Shown: positions 18,437 through 27,444, numbered from the stretch's first letter. The stretch is DNA of 64,000 bases from Fibrobacterota bacterium (GCA_028287505.1 JAQBPN010000006.1:62001-126000); one strand, 5' to 3'. Numbers and translations: made by a program. Notes: generated by a model from the letters alone, not told the origin.

Positions 18437-19369
18437 ATGCCCAAACTCCCGAAGCCAAGCGATTCGCCAGACGCCACCGCCCGGGGAAAAAACCGCAAGC
18501 CAATCCCGGTAGGCGAGGAAGTGGTAGGCCTCGAAGGCATCGAATTGCTCCGCGAGGAGCGCCTGGTTCTCAAGGACATCGACCTGTCCATCCGCCGCGG
18601 CCAGCATTGGGTGTTGCTGGGCCCCAACGGCAGCGGAAAAAGCTCCCTGCTGAGCGTGCTGCAGGGGCTGCTCTGGCCCATCGAAGGCGGAATCCGGGTG
18701 TTGGGCAGGCGATTCGGCGAAAGCGACCTCAGCGGGTTGCGGCGCCTGATAGGTTTCGTAGGGAATGAGATCGAACCGGAATTCCCCGCTTGGCAGACCG
18801 TGGAGGAAATCGCCTGGTCCGGAGGCGTGGGTACGGTAGGCCTGCGTTTCGACAAGCCTTCGGCGGCGGATCGCCTGCGGGCGCGGCGCCTGCTGCGGGC
18901 GGCCGGCATCGCGCATCTGACCAAGCGCCGCTTCGCGTTCCTGAGCCAGGGGCAGCGGCGCATGGCCACCATCGTCAGGGCCTTGATGGTGAAGCCCGGC
19001 ATCCTGATCCTGGACGAACCGGCCGCGGGCCTGGATCCGGTGGCGCGGGAGAACTTCCTGGCCAAGCTGGCGGCCATCATGAAAACGCCCACCGGTCCCG
19101 TCATCCTGTATGTCACCCACCACGTGGAAGAGATCATTCCCTCCTTCACCCACGTGCTCATGCTGAAGCAGGGAAGGGTGGTGAGCTACGGCGGGATCGA
19201 GGAGTGTTTGACGGCGAGGAATCTGGGGAAGGTGTTCGGGAGGGCGGTGGAATTGAAGAGGAGCGAAGGGCGGTATGTGCTGAGGTTGGCCGGCAGAGGA
19301 GCCCTTAATCGAGATCTCGTCGGGCGTCGGGCGTCGGGCGTCGGGCGAAAAGAAAAACCCCGGAATTGA
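18437..19369 (+). CDS. ABC transporter ATP-binding protein (stand-alone)
   Basis: The 310-residue protein has Walker A LGPNGSGKSSLLS, signature FLSQGQRRMATI, Walker B GILILDEPAAGLDP and switch His in VTHHVEE. It resembles ModF/YlmA-like ATPases that act without an adjacent permease; none is found here. The start at 18437 removes an upstream open stretch. The last 16 or so residues (from GRRASGVGR) are encoded by the GTCGGGC heptamer repeat and cannot be original protein sequence. The TGA stop lies in the loop of a hairpin terminator. Confidence 0.85.
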   Translation: MPKLPKPSDSPDATARGKNRKPIPVGEEVVGLEGIELLREERLVLKDIDLSIRRGQHWVLLGPNGSGKSSLLSVLQGLLWPIEGGIRVLGRRFGESDLSGLRRLIGFVGNEIEPEFPAWQTVEEIAWSGGVGTVGLRFDKPSAADRLRARRLLRAAGIAHLTKRRFAFLSQGQRRMATIVRALMVKPGILILDEPAAGLDPVARENFLAKLAAIMKTPTGPVILYVTHHVEEIIPSFTHVLMLKQGRVVSYGGIEECLTARNLGKVFGRAVELKRSEGRYVLRLAGRGALNRDLVGRRASGVGRKEKPRN

Positions 19370-19475
19370 TCCCGAGGTTTTTCCTTTTCTTTTCTCTTTA
19401 CGCCCGACGCCGAGGCGCCAAGCGAATGCCGATTATTTGCTGCGGGGGATACGCGCCGGTCGCCCGACGCCCGAC
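19319..19475 (+). repeat. GTCGGGC-heptamer inverted-repeat element A
   Basis: Four tandem GTCGGGC units (19319-19346) face three GCCCGAC units (19402-19408 and 19462-19475). The left arm lies inside the 3' end of the ABC ATPase reading frame. An inner stem (AAAAACCCCGG against CCGAGGTTTTT) forms a terminator. The right part, with GCCGAGGCGCCAAGC and ACGCGCCGGTCGCCCGAC, is nearly identical to element B. Confidence 0.85.
19353..19382. terminator. Bidirectional hairpin terminator between ABC ATPase and pilQ
   Basis: AAAAACCCCGG pairs with CCGAGGTTTTT with one mismatch, so U-runs follow the stem on both strands. It lies between two convergent genes and inside repeat element A. The ABC ATPase stop codon is in the loop. 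Confidence 0.75.
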
Positions 19476-19571
19476 GAAATCATGCCACGAACGCTGCCGC
19501 CTCAAACAAATCACTTCCCAAATCAACGACTCTTAAAATCATCCCACCGAACGGCCCAAACTCCCTGCGGC

Positions 19572-21119
19572 CTACGGATAATCCGGTCTCGCCCTGGTCG
19601 TGTCCATCGGGGTCTTTCCCTTGGAGCCTTCGCCGCCATTGGACTCCTTGGCCTTGGGAGAGTAGTCTCCGTAGACGCCATCGGCATCCTTCAGTTCCTT
19701 GGGCTCATACTTGGCCAGTTCCTCGGACCGGTTGGCCTGGGCCACGATATGGGGGGTGACGAAGATGATCAGGTCGCGCTTGCGGGATACGCTCGCGGTG
19801 TGCTTGAACAGGTAGCCGATCAGGGGGATGTCCTTCAACAGGGGAACGCCCGTTTCCGTTTCCGTCTCTTCCTTGGTCGTCAATCCGGCGATCACGACGG
19901 TCTCGCCGTCGCTGACCACCACGGTGGTCTTGGCGCTCTGCTTCTGCAGGATGGTACCCGCGCTCGGATCCACGCGGAAGGAGTTCTTCTCCGGATTCAG
20001 ATCCAACAGCACGCGGCCGTCCGCGGTCACGTGAGGGGTGACTGTCAAGGAGGTGCCCGCGTCCTGCAATTGGATGGCTTGGCGGCCATTGGCGTCCAGC
20101 ACGCGGATGGGGACCTGTTCGCCCATGAAAATGCGCGCTTCCGCGTTGTCGATGGTGGTGATTTGCGGCTTGGCGAGCACTTCGCCCTTCAGGTTCTTGA
20201 CCAGGTTGGCCACCGCCACGGCCAGGTTGCCGTTCAGCAGTCCGAATGCCAATTGCGTGGTGGCGCCGGCCACGCCGCCTACGATGCTTCCCGCGCTGGT
20301 TCCGGTGCCGGACGAACCGGAACCGGAGGAGGACGCATCGCTGCTGCTGGAGGATTGCGCGCTCTGATTGGAGGTCCCCAGCATGCTGAAGTCGGATTTG
20401 GCGGTGGGCAACTTGCCCGCATTGTCCCGCAGCGCGGTGATGGCTCCGCTCCCCACGCCGAATTGCCAGTCCACGCCGATTTCGCGCATGGCGTCCGCAT
20501 CCACCTGGATGAGCTGGGCCTGGATATTCACCTGGTAGGTCTCGATGTCCAGATCCTTGACGGCGGCGCGGATCTCATGGATGTTGGCGCGCGTGTCGAA
20601 GATGAGCAGGGCGTTGTTGCGTTCCACCACGTTGATGCGGCCGCGGGGCGAAAGCAGGCCCTTGACGGATTCTTCCAGGTCCTTGGCCTTGGCGTTCTTC
20701 AGCTTGATGATATCGCGCATCAGGGGGGCCATGGAACCGGCCTGCTGCAGCGCGGCGGCGTTCTCGACGGAAGACTTGTTGAAGTCGGCCACGTTCTGCA
20801 CGTAGAGGTAGTTGTCCTCCACCAGGTATTTCAGGCTGTACATCTGGCACAGGATGAGCATGGCTTCCTGCCAGGACTTGTCCGTGAGCTGCAGGTTCAC
20901 GTTCTGGCCGGAAACGTTGGGGGCCACCACGATGTCCACGCGGCCCGAGGCGGAAAGCGCCTTGAACGCGGAACGGATCTCCATATTGGAGAAGTTGAAG
21001 TTCTGGCGATGCGTCAGCCCTCCTACGGACTGGGCCGCGGGTCCGGACGTTTCCTCGGCCATCGCCGCGGACGCGAGGCAGGCCGCCAGGCACAGACCCC
21101 TCAAAGTCAAAGAAATCAT
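19572..21119 (-). CDS. pilQ: Type IV pilus secretin
   Basis: The 515-residue protein has a signal peptide and an STN-like domain starting FNFSNMEIRSAFKALSASG. A secretin N domain follows, with the segment ITALRDNAGKLPTAKSDFSM and a Ser/Gly-rich stretch (about residues 250-280), then the secretin barrel with FMGEQVPIRVLD, VTPHVTADGRVLLDLNPEKN and VPLLKDIPLIGYLFKH. It forms the outer-membrane channel for pili. It is shorter than usual PilQ because N-terminal AMIN domains are absent; similar domains lie on the adjacent PilP-like protein. It is the last gene of pilMNOPQ. Confidence 0.9.
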   Translation of the reverse strand: MISLTLRGLCLAACLASAAMAEETSGPAAQSVGGLTHRQNFNFSNMEIRSAFKALSASGRVDIVVAPNVSGQNVNLQLTDKSWQEAMLILCQMYSLKYLVEDNYLYVQNVADFNKSSVENAAALQQAGSMAPLMRDIIKLKNAKAKDLEESVKGLLSPRGRINVVERNNALLIFDTRANIHEIRAAVKDLDIETYQVNIQAQLIQVDADAMREIGVDWQFGVGSGAITALRDNAGKLPTAKSDFSMLGTSNQSAQSSSSSDASSSGSGSSGTGTSAGSIVGGVAGATTQLAFGLLNGNLAVAVANLVKNLKGEVLAKPQITTIDNAEARIFMGEQVPIRVLDANGRQAIQLQDAGTSLTVTPHVTADGRVLLDLNPEKNSFRVDPSAGTILQKQSAKTTVVVSDGETVVIAGLTTKEETETETGVPLLKDIPLIGYLFKHTASVSRKRDLIIFVTPHIVAQANRSEELAKYEPKELKDADGVYGDYSPKAKESNGGEGSKGKTPMDTTRARPDYP

Positions 21120-23335
21120 TTTTTAGCCCCTTCCTTCGAGGAAACCAATTTCAAGCTATAGGATCGGGAGATCCCGTATTCGCTGATGTCGAAGGTCACC
21201 GCGTCCCGAGTGATATGGGCGACCCGTCCGTTGTGCACGGGATCGCCTTCCTTGATGGTGAAGGACACGCCCGCTTCGCGGTTGTGTTCCAGCACCGCCA
21301 TCGGCTGCTGCGACTGCCAGATGATGCCCACCACTTTCATTTGATCGATGTCGATGCCGTTATCCGTCGCGCCCTGTTCCACGGGGATGAAGGGATCCCG
21401 GCGGCCGTAGCTGTTGTAGGAGATGCGGTTCTCTTCCGGTTCGATGCGTTTCTTCTCGTCCTCGGCCGCCATTTTTTCCTGGGCCAGCTTGGCCGCCAAT
21501 TCGGGGTTGTCCGCGATGGCCAGCTTGGGTGCGCCTCCGGAAGCCTGGGAGCCCGCATCCATGCCGGGTTCCGCCTTGGAGGGATTCTTTTCCGCGACCT
21601 TGGGCGCGCCGGCGGCGGAGGGGGCCTGGGATTCCTGGAGGTCCTGGGGCTGGGCGGGAGGTTGCGCTTTTGCCATGGCCTTGGCGGCCTTCGCCGAGTC
21701 GGCCGCGGCTTTCGCCATCGCCTTCGCGGCGGCGGCTGCTTCCTTCTTGTGCGCGAGTTCCTCGGCCTTGCGGGCTTTCTCTTCCTGCTTGGCCAATGCG
21801 GCGGCGGCTTTGGCGGCCGCGGCGGCGATGATGGCCTGCTTGGCTTCGATGCGGCCCTCGATGCTCTTCTCCTGCGCCTTGGTCAACTCGTCCTCATACA
21901 CCGCATCTCCGGCGCGGATGAATCCGGTATCGGCGCCGGAGACCACGCGCAGATTGCCGGCCTGGTTGTCCAGCCGCACCACCTTTTCCCCGATGGGAAT
22001 CTTGCGGATGAGCTTGCCGTTGGGGCCCGGCTCCGTCTTGAGGGAAGCCGAGTCCTTGAAGAGGACCATGGTCTTACCGCCCTGGGACAGGGAGAAAATC
22101 CGGCTGGAGGACAAACCTTTGCCGGTCTTGCCGGCCATCCCGGACTCCAGGGCCTCGCCTTCTTCATGGGCCGACTTCACGGGATCGACGGTTTCCGCCA
22201 CGCTTTCGCTTTCCTTGGCGTCCGGTTTCAGGGTGGTCCACTTGAAGGCGGGAGCGGGATCGCCCTTGACCAGGCCCGAGACGGCCAGGCCGGTTTCCTG
22301 CGGGGTGATCTGCACGGTTTCGCCGCGGGCGAGCTGGATATGCAGCACCAATTGGGTTCCCTTGACGGTGGTCTTGATGCGCTTATAGATGGGGTTCTTG
22401 GGCAAGGTGTAATCCTTCCGGGCCAGGCCCGAGGTCACGTTGTCCAGGGTCACTTCCAGCCAGGAGGAATCCTTGGCGTTCTTTTGCGGCGCGTAGTTGG
22501 GGGCCGCGGGGGGATTCAGGACCAGGAGCAGGTTGGCCTGCGCGGAGGTCACGATCATCTTCACTTCCGCGAGGGAGCCCGGGGAAACCTGGGAGTTACC
22601 CATGTCGGCGCCCGCGTCCGCGGCGGCATCGGATCGGCCGGGGATGGACGGCTCCGTGGGTACCGCGGGGGTTACCGGCTCGGGACGGGAGGTTTCCACG
22701 GCGGGCGCGGCTTCTGGGACCTGCGCGGGAACGGTGGTCCCCGCGAAAGCCGCACCGGCGGCGTCGGCGGCGGACTTCTTGGCGCCGCCCTTTTTGGCGG
22801 GGGGCGCTTCGGCCTTGGCCGAGAGGTAGGCATCCTCGGCGGTCAGGGACTTGGACAGGGACCAGGAGTATTTGCCTTTGGCTTTTCCCAGCATCACCTT
22901 CAGCACGCCTTTAGGGGCGGGTTGGAGGACGACGTCTCCCATGGGGGGCTGCTTGAATTTCATTTCCAGGCCCAGCAGGCTCTTGCCGCTGGGGGTGGTC
23001 AGCTTCTTGAGCAGGATTTCTTCCAAATCCGGACTGCTCGCTTCCAGGGGATGGCGGCCCAGCGGATAGGCCGTCTCCGTTTCCAGGAACGAGAGGACGG
23101 TGGTCCCCTTGGTCAGATCCGTCTTCTGGAAGTACAGGGGATAGTCGCCCTCGGTCCCGTTCGGGGCGAAGACCAGCTTGAGATACGTCTGCCCGCCCGC
23201 GGTAATCAGGGAAACGTCCTTGAGCTCATGCGCCGAAGCGGGAAGGGCGGATGCGAAAAACGCCCAGGCCGCCAGCAGCAAAGCGGAGCCGGAGATCTTG
23301 GCGAAGCGGTTTCTGATTGGGTTTCTCATTTTCAC
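21116..23335 (-). CDS. pilP: PilP-like pilus protein with AMIN-like and SH3-like domains
   Basis: At 739 residues this is far longer than ordinary PilP (about 180). After the signal peptide come a beta-rich AMIN-like domain (residues 35-150), a Pro/Ala linker, a second AMIN-like domain (about 255-365), an SH3-like domain (VVRLDNQAGNLRVVSGADTG), and a long Ala/Lys coiled-coil (about 495-570). At the end is a classical PilP domain (YNSYGRRDPFIPVEQ through MKVVGIIWQSQQPMAVLEHN). It should connect the PilNO inner-membrane complex with the PilQ secretin. Its stop overlaps the pilQ start. Confidence 0.82.
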   Translation of the reverse strand: MKMRNPIRNRFAKISGSALLLAAWAFFASALPASAHELKDVSLITAGGQTYLKLVFAPNGTEGDYPLYFQKTDLTKGTTVLSFLETETAYPLGRHPLEASSPDLEEILLKKLTTPSGKSLLGLEMKFKQPPMGDVVLQPAPKGVLKVMLGKAKGKYSWSLSKSLTAEDAYLSAKAEAPPAKKGGAKKSAADAAGAAFAGTTVPAQVPEAAPAVETSRPEPVTPAVPTEPSIPGRSDAAADAGADMGNSQVSPGSLAEVKMIVTSAQANLLLVLNPPAAPNYAPQKNAKDSSWLEVTLDNVTSGLARKDYTLPKNPIYKRIKTTVKGTQLVLHIQLARGETVQITPQETGLAVSGLVKGDPAPAFKWTTLKPDAKESESVAETVDPVKSAHEEGEALESGMAGKTGKGLSSSRIFSLSQGGKTMVLFKDSASLKTEPGPNGKLIRKIPIGEKVVRLDNQAGNLRVVSGADTGFIRAGDAVYEDELTKAQEKSIEGRIEAKQAIIAAAAAKAAAALAKQEEKARKAEELAHKKEAAAAAKAMAKAAADSAKAAKAMAKAQPPAQPQDLQESQAPSAAGAPKVAEKNPSKAEPGMDAGSQASGGAPKLAIADNPELAAKLAQEKMAAEDEKKRIEPEENRISYNSYGRRDPFIPVEQGATDNGIDIDQMKVVGIIWQSQQPMAVLEHNREAGVSFTIKEGDPVHNGRVAHITRDAVTFDISEYGISRSYSLKLVSSKEGAKK

Positions 23336-23928
23336 CGTTTGGAAGTGAACGTCGTCAGTTGGAAGTTGGCCACGATGGTGCGCGGCGTTTCGCCATGTTC
23401 CTTGGCGTCCTCGACTTCTTTGTCCAGATCGGGAGCCTTCTCGATCTGGAGCTTGTTGATGGCGGTGGGATACCGGAAATTCGCGACCTCGCCGAAAAGC
23501 ATCCCCAAGGCGTGGTAGCTGGAGGAGATGGTGATGGCGTAATGGTTTTCCTTGTAGAATTCCTTTTCCTCAACGCGCAGGGGCAGGAACTTGGTCGGCA
23601 CCGTCAGGGACTTCCGGGTCACCGCGGTCAGATCGATGAGGCGGCGGGGAATGAGCTCTTCGTCCGGGAACATTTCCTGGAGCTTGGTGAACTCCGCGTT
23701 GGCCAGCTCGATTTCCGATTCCAGGTCCTTGAGCCGCTGCTTCTGGGCCAGGATCTGGCGGAGTTCGCCTTTCTTCTTGCGGATGTCGGTGTCCAGACGC
23801 TCCACCTTCTGGGAATATTCCACGTACTCGGTGTCGTAAAAGGTGTATCCCATATAGACGATGGCGGCCAGCGCGGCCGCGGCGAACAGCCACAGCCTGG
23901 CGTTCATACTGAGGTTCAGGCCCTTCAC
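23332..23928 (-). CDS. pilO: Type IV pilus alignment protein PilO
   Basis: The 198-residue bitopic protein has one N-terminal membrane helix (RLWLFAAAALAAIVYMGYTF), a coiled-coil (about 35-85) and a periplasmic ferredoxin-like domain with ITISSSYHALGMLFGEVANF, the PilO hallmark. It pairs with PilN in the inner-membrane alignment complex. Start and stop overlap the neighbouring pilN and pilP-like genes. Confidence 0.88.
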   Translation of the reverse strand: MKGLNLSMNARLWLFAAAALAAIVYMGYTFYDTEYVEYSQKVERLDTDIRKKKGELRQILAQKQRLKDLESEIELANAEFTKLQEMFPDEELIPRRLIDLTAVTRKSLTVPTKFLPLRVEEKEFYKENHYAITISSSYHALGMLFGEVANFRYPTAINKLQIEKAPDLDKEVEDAKEHGETPRTIVANFQLTTFTSKR

Positions 23929-24590
23929 GCGCCCTCCTTGGCCGGCGCGGGCGGCTGCTTTGCGGGATCCGCGGCCATATGGTCGATGCCCACGTTGGGA
24001 TTCAGATTGATGCGGATGGTGAACATGAAGGAGCTTCGGTTCGATTCCTTCTGCAGCTCGATGCTGTTGAGGAACACCTTGGAGAAGTATTCGTTTTTCT
24101 CCAGCTCGAGCATGTATTCGGCAATCTCGGGGAAGATGTAAGTGCGACCCTTGAGCTCCATTTCATTGTCGTTGGCTTCCGACTGTTTCATGGTTTCGAT
24201 CCACATGTTGAGCGGCATCGACTTGTTGATCCCTTCCAGGATACGGACCCATTTCTTCTTGCTGACGCTGATGCTCTTGAGGGAGTTGTTCTTGGCGGTT
24301 TTATCGTCGCGGAGCTTTTCCAGTTCCTTGATGCGCGCGCCCACGTAGGCGTTCGCGCCGATTTCCTTCTGCACCTCGGCCAGGGCCCCGCGCTTGTTTT
24401 CCAGGTTGGCCCGGAAGAAGGACTGGCCGATCATGTAGGCCGCCCCCACCGCTATCAGGGCGGTGACGGAGATCAGGATGCGCATGTCGATCAGGAAGGA
24501 ATAATCCTTTCTGACCACCCGGTATTCGATCGGGAGCAGGTTTACGTGGATGAAATCGGGCGCTTTGATTTCGGGCAGCGAGGTTGCCAT
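23925..24590 (-). CDS. pilN: Type IV pilus alignment protein PilN
   Basis: The 221-residue protein has a short cytoplasmic N-terminus with HVNLLPIEYR, the INLLP-type motif that binds PilM. A membrane helix (ILISVTALIAVGAAYMIGQ), a coiled-coil and a periplasmic domain (MWIETMKQSEANDNEMELKG) follow. It is the PilO partner. It begins one base after the pilM stop and overlaps pilO by four bases. Confidence 0.88.
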   Translation of the reverse strand: MATSLPEIKAPDFIHVNLLPIEYRVVRKDYSFLIDMRILISVTALIAVGAAYMIGQSFFRANLENKRGALAEVQKEIGANAYVGARIKELEKLRDDKTAKNNSLKSISVSKKKWVRILEGINKSMPLNMWIETMKQSEANDNEMELKGRTYIFPEIAEYMLELEKNEYFSKVFLNSIELQKESNRSSFMFTIRINLNPNVGIDHMAADPAKQPPAPAKEGA

Positions 24591-24591
24591 G

Positions 24592-25674
24592 CTATATCCG
24601 CCTCAAGGCCAGCCCGGTCGCCACCGTCAGGATGGTGGAGATGTTCTCGGGAATGGGTCCGCTGAATTTCTTTTCGTCGTAGGCGATGTGCTGGAGCGGG
24701 TTGGTGATTTCCACTTCCACGTTGTGGCGCTTGGCCAGGATGCCCGCCAGGTCCCGGATGCAGGCGCCGCCGCCGCACAAGACCATCTTCTCAACCTTCA
24801 GATTGTTCTCCGAAGACTGGAAATAGCTGAAGGCCAGGTCGATGCCCACCGACAGTTCCTCGGCCGAGAATTCTATGCTGCGGTTAAGGGTGGCCGCATT
24901 GTACTTTTCGATGTTTTTGCCGCGCAGGATGTTGGAGGCCTCTTCGCGCTCCACCTTCAGGTTCTTCATGATCGTCTTCACGAAGAAGTCGCAGGCGGTG
25001 GCGATGTCGCGCGTGGAATGGTAGGTGCCGTTCTTGAGGAAGGTCAGATTGGTCAGGTGCTCGCCGATGTTGATCAGGGAGACCACCTTGTTGCCGTCTT
25101 CCTGGGGCGCGGACAGGAGGTAGGCGTTGGTCACCGCGAAGGCGTCCACGTCGATGACCACGGGACGCAGGCCGGCCTCGTAGAGCAGATCGATGTAGGA
25201 CTGCATCACCTGCAGCTTGGCCGCCACCAGCAGCACTTCCATCTCCTCGCCGTCATCGTTCTTGTGCAATATCTTGTAGTCGAGCGTGATGTTGTCCACG
25301 TCGAACGGGCTGCGCTGGCCCGCTTCCATCAGGATCACTTCTTCGTCGCTCTCGCCCTTGTTGGACTTGAGTTTGATGCGATCCGCGATCACGCCGTACG
25401 ACCACGACAGGGATAGGATCACGTCCTTGATTTTTCCCGTGGGATCCGTGCGATGGACCAGGGCCGTCAACGACTGCAACAGCTCGTCCCGGTTCTTGAT
25501 CTCTCCGCCCACGATGGTGTCCGGCTTCAGCACGTGGATGCCCGCGCCCAACAGCACCGGGCCTCCGGGCCTATGGGCTATGCGCGATATCTTGATGCTG
25601 TAATTGCCGATATCGATGCCCACCGTGGTGGGCTCGCCCTGGATTGCGTTTAGAATTTTTTCCTTGAAGCCCAA
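24592..25674 (-). CDS. pilM: Type IV pilus actin-like ATPase PilM
   Basis: The 360-residue cytoplasmic protein has the actin-fold phosphate loop VGIDIGNYSIKISRI, a second site VSLINIGEHLTNLTFLKNG and the adenosine motif VEKMVLCGGGACIRDLAGI. PilM binds PilN and links the pilus base to the cytoplasm. The start is a TTG because no ATG or GTG precedes the conserved first strand. It heads the pilMNOPQ operon, with a readable promoter and a repeated 14-bp site upstream. Confidence 0.88.
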   Translation of the reverse strand: MGFKEKILNAIQGEPTTVGIDIGNYSIKISRIAHRPGGPVLLGAGIHVLKPDTIVGGEIKNRDELLQSLTALVHRTDPTGKIKDVILSLSWSYGVIADRIKLKSNKGESDEEVILMEAGQRSPFDVDNITLDYKILHKNDDGEEMEVLLVAAKLQVMQSYIDLLYEAGLRPVVIDVDAFAVTNAYLLSAPQEDGNKVVSLINIGEHLTNLTFLKNGTYHSTRDIATACDFFVKTIMKNLKVEREEASNILRGKNIEKYNAATLNRSIEFSAEELSVGIDLAFSYFQSSENNLKVEKMVLCGGGACIRDLAGILAKRHNVEVEITNPLQHIAYDEKKFSGPIPENISTILTVATGLALRRI

Positions 25675-25700
25675 GTCAAAGCCCCCGGCATTGGGATATC

Positions 25701-25734
25701 CTGAATTTTCTCAATCCAGGCTGAATTTTCTCAA
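25701..25734 (-). promoter_or_regulatory. Two direct repeats upstream of pilM (candidate operator)
   Basis: The 14-mer TTGAGAAAATTCAG (minus strand) occurs exactly twice, at 25701-25714 and 25721-25734, with a 20-base period, close to two helical turns. The pair lies just downstream of the predicted -10 box and 26 bases before the pilM start codon, where a bound protein would block initiation or early elongation. Confidence 0.6.
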
Positions 25735-25741
25735 CCGATTT

Positions 25742-25771
25742 ATTATAACACCGAGGCCAAACGAATTTCAA
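25742..25771 (-). promoter_or_regulatory. Sigma-70-type promoter of pilMNOPQ
   Basis: On the minus strand TTGAAA (25766-25771) and TATAAT (25742-25747) are separated by 18 bases. The direct repeats lie over the expected transcription start. Confidence 0.7.
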
Positions 25772-25902
25772 CGAAGGAACGCGATGATTCGCAGGGACTT
25801 ATGGGGACCAGGGAGGATTGGGGTAAGAGATAGGTAAGACAAAAGAGTTGCTTTGAGAATCAGAGGTAGAGTTTGATGCGGCGGTGCCCGGGGAAACTTT
25901 TC

Positions 25903-26078
25903 GTCGGGCGACGGGCGTCGGGCGTCGGGCGAAAAACCAAAAGACTATGGAATTGGATTTTTCGCCCCAATGAACTCGAGAGGTTTTTCTCTCTCTTCTC
26001 TTTACGCCCGACGCCGAGGCGCCAAGCCTAGGTTTTTTAAATGTTGAAGTCCCACGCGCCGGTCGCCCGACGCCCGAC
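25903..26078 (+). repeat. GTCGGGC-heptamer inverted-repeat element B
   Basis: The left arm has four heptamers (one is GACGGGC) at 25903-25930. The right arm has GCCCGAC at 26006-26012 and twice at 26065-26078. An inner stem pairs GAAAAACC (25931-25938) with GGTTTTTC (25982-25989). The right side closely matches element A. It lies between pilM and the end of the PilZ gene. Confidence 0.85.
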
Positions 26079-26142
26079 GAAACGCATCTACTAGGCTTTC
26101 AAGCTTGGGATCTTCTGAAGGCCCTTCAAGCGCCTCTTAAAC

Positions 26143-27348
26143 CTACTCTATCCTAATCGGTCCGCGCATCTGCGAATCGATGCGTTGCTTTTCGAAAACA
26201 TACCGCACGATCTTTTCCTGCGCCGCCGTTTCCATGCTCATGAACTTCAGATTGTGCTCGAAATCCTCGCGGTTGCCCTTCACCACGGAGATCATCCGCA
26301 TAACTTCGCTTTGCACGCCGCGCAGGGACGTCCCGGGCAGGTCGAAATTCACGGAAAGCTTGTAGCCTTGGGGGATCGGGGAGGTAAAGCGGGCGCAGGT
26401 TCCGCCGCCGCTCAAATCCAGCATGCGGCCTTCCAGCACCATCCCCAGACCGGGCCCCGGGCCCGCGGGACCGGCCGATTCCCGCGTCCAGCCTTCCGGC
26501 TTGGCGATCACGGTGACGCGGCAGGGAATGTTCACGTCGATGCGCACCCAGTTGCGCAGCTGCTTGCGTTCGAGGGTGCGCGTATGCGGCACGAAGATGG
26601 CGCGGGATCCCAGGCGCGTGGCCGTGACGGGAAGCCGGACCACGTATTCGCCGTCCCCGGATCGCAGCAGGGACAACTCCACGGCGGCGCCCACGGCCAC
26701 GGTGGGGGGAATCTCGCTTTCCAGGACCACGGCCCAGTGCTTTTCCCTGACTTCCTGCACGCGGCCCTTGCGGACGGTTCCCTCTCCGTCGATGAGGTTC
26801 ACGGGCATGCCCTCTTCCAGCTGGCGCGTGCTGCTGATGGGGACTTCCGGGGGCAGATGGGAGTATCCCAGCTTCATGCGCAGGCCGCGCAGCAACGCGT
26901 ATTGGGTTTCGTCCCGGTCCAGCTGTTTCTGGTTGTCCTTCAGGAATTCTTCCAGCGCGTCTTCGTAGATGAAGGAGGAATCGAAGACCATGTCCGCGCT
27001 GCTGATGCCGCCATGCTCCACGATGCGGCGCAGGATGTCCGTCTCCTGGGGAGTGAGCCGTTTCTGCTCGGCCATCTCGGCGAAGTATTGCCAGCCGATG
27101 TCGATTTTCTCGCGCTGCTTGCTGTCTGTGCGGAGGATTTCAAAGACCACGAACCCGGCCAGGACGGCCACCAGGAAAATGCCGCACAGGGCCATTCCCA
27201 GGGGACTGATGCGGCCGAAGCCGCTCCCAAGTTCCTGCATCACCTCCAGGGAGGCTGCGGCATCGGCCAATTGGGGGGTTAAAAAGCCTAAAACCACGGG
27301 CAACGCCGCGGACCTCAGGGCCGGATGCAAACGGGCTGGTTTGGACAT
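26143..27348 (-). CDS. Membrane-anchored PilZ-domain (cyclic-di-GMP) protein
   Basis: From the ATG at 27348 the protein has 401 residues: an N-terminal hydrophobic segment, a second membrane helix (MALCGIFLVAVLAGFVVFEI), a helical cytoplasmic region, a beta domain like the YcgR N-terminal domain, and a C-terminal PilZ domain. The PilZ binding residues are complete: RNWVR (RxxxR) and DLSGGG (D/NxSxxG). It should change motility or pilus behaviour in response to cyclic-di-GMP. The open frame continues upstream into the divergent HDOD gene, but that part is not credible. Confidence 0.8.
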   Translation of the reverse strand: MSKPARLHPALRSAALPVVLGFLTPQLADAAASLEVMQELGSGFGRISPLGMALCGIFLVAVLAGFVVFEILRTDSKQREKIDIGWQYFAEMAEQKRLTPQETDILRRIVEHGGISSADMVFDSSFIYEDALEEFLKDNQKQLDRDETQYALLRGLRMKLGYSHLPPEVPISSTRQLEEGMPVNLIDGEGTVRKGRVQEVREKHWAVVLESEIPPTVAVGAAVELSLLRSGDGEYVVRLPVTATRLGSRAIFVPHTRTLERKQLRNWVRIDVNIPCRVTVIAKPEGWTRESAGPAGPGPGLGMVLEGRMLDLSGGGTCARFTSPIPQGYKLSVNFDLPGTSLRGVQSEVMRMISVVKGNREDFEHNLKFMSMETAAQEKIVRYVFEKQRIDSQMRGPIRIE

Positions 27349-27444
27349 AAAATTCCGATCAACCTCAATTGTCTCATATTTTCCATTGCCTGTCCTCCCC
27401 GCTGGGAGATAAAATAGAGGCTCTGGACCCCGCCGTTGGCAAAG

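Larger units (their letters stand above)
25675..26142. other. Intergenic region: pil promoter, A/T-rich stretch and repeat element B
   Basis: This 468-base gap holds the pilM promoter and direct repeats (25701-25771), a featureless stretch (25780-25900) and repeat element B (25903-26078). I see no coding sequence in it. Confidence 0.7.

Noticed and set aside
19437-23518. Long open frames on the plus strand opposite pilQ and pilP (574 and 767 codons)
   Set aside because: They are antisense shadows caused by GC-rich codon use; the minus-strand proteins have clear domains and the plus-strand translations do not.
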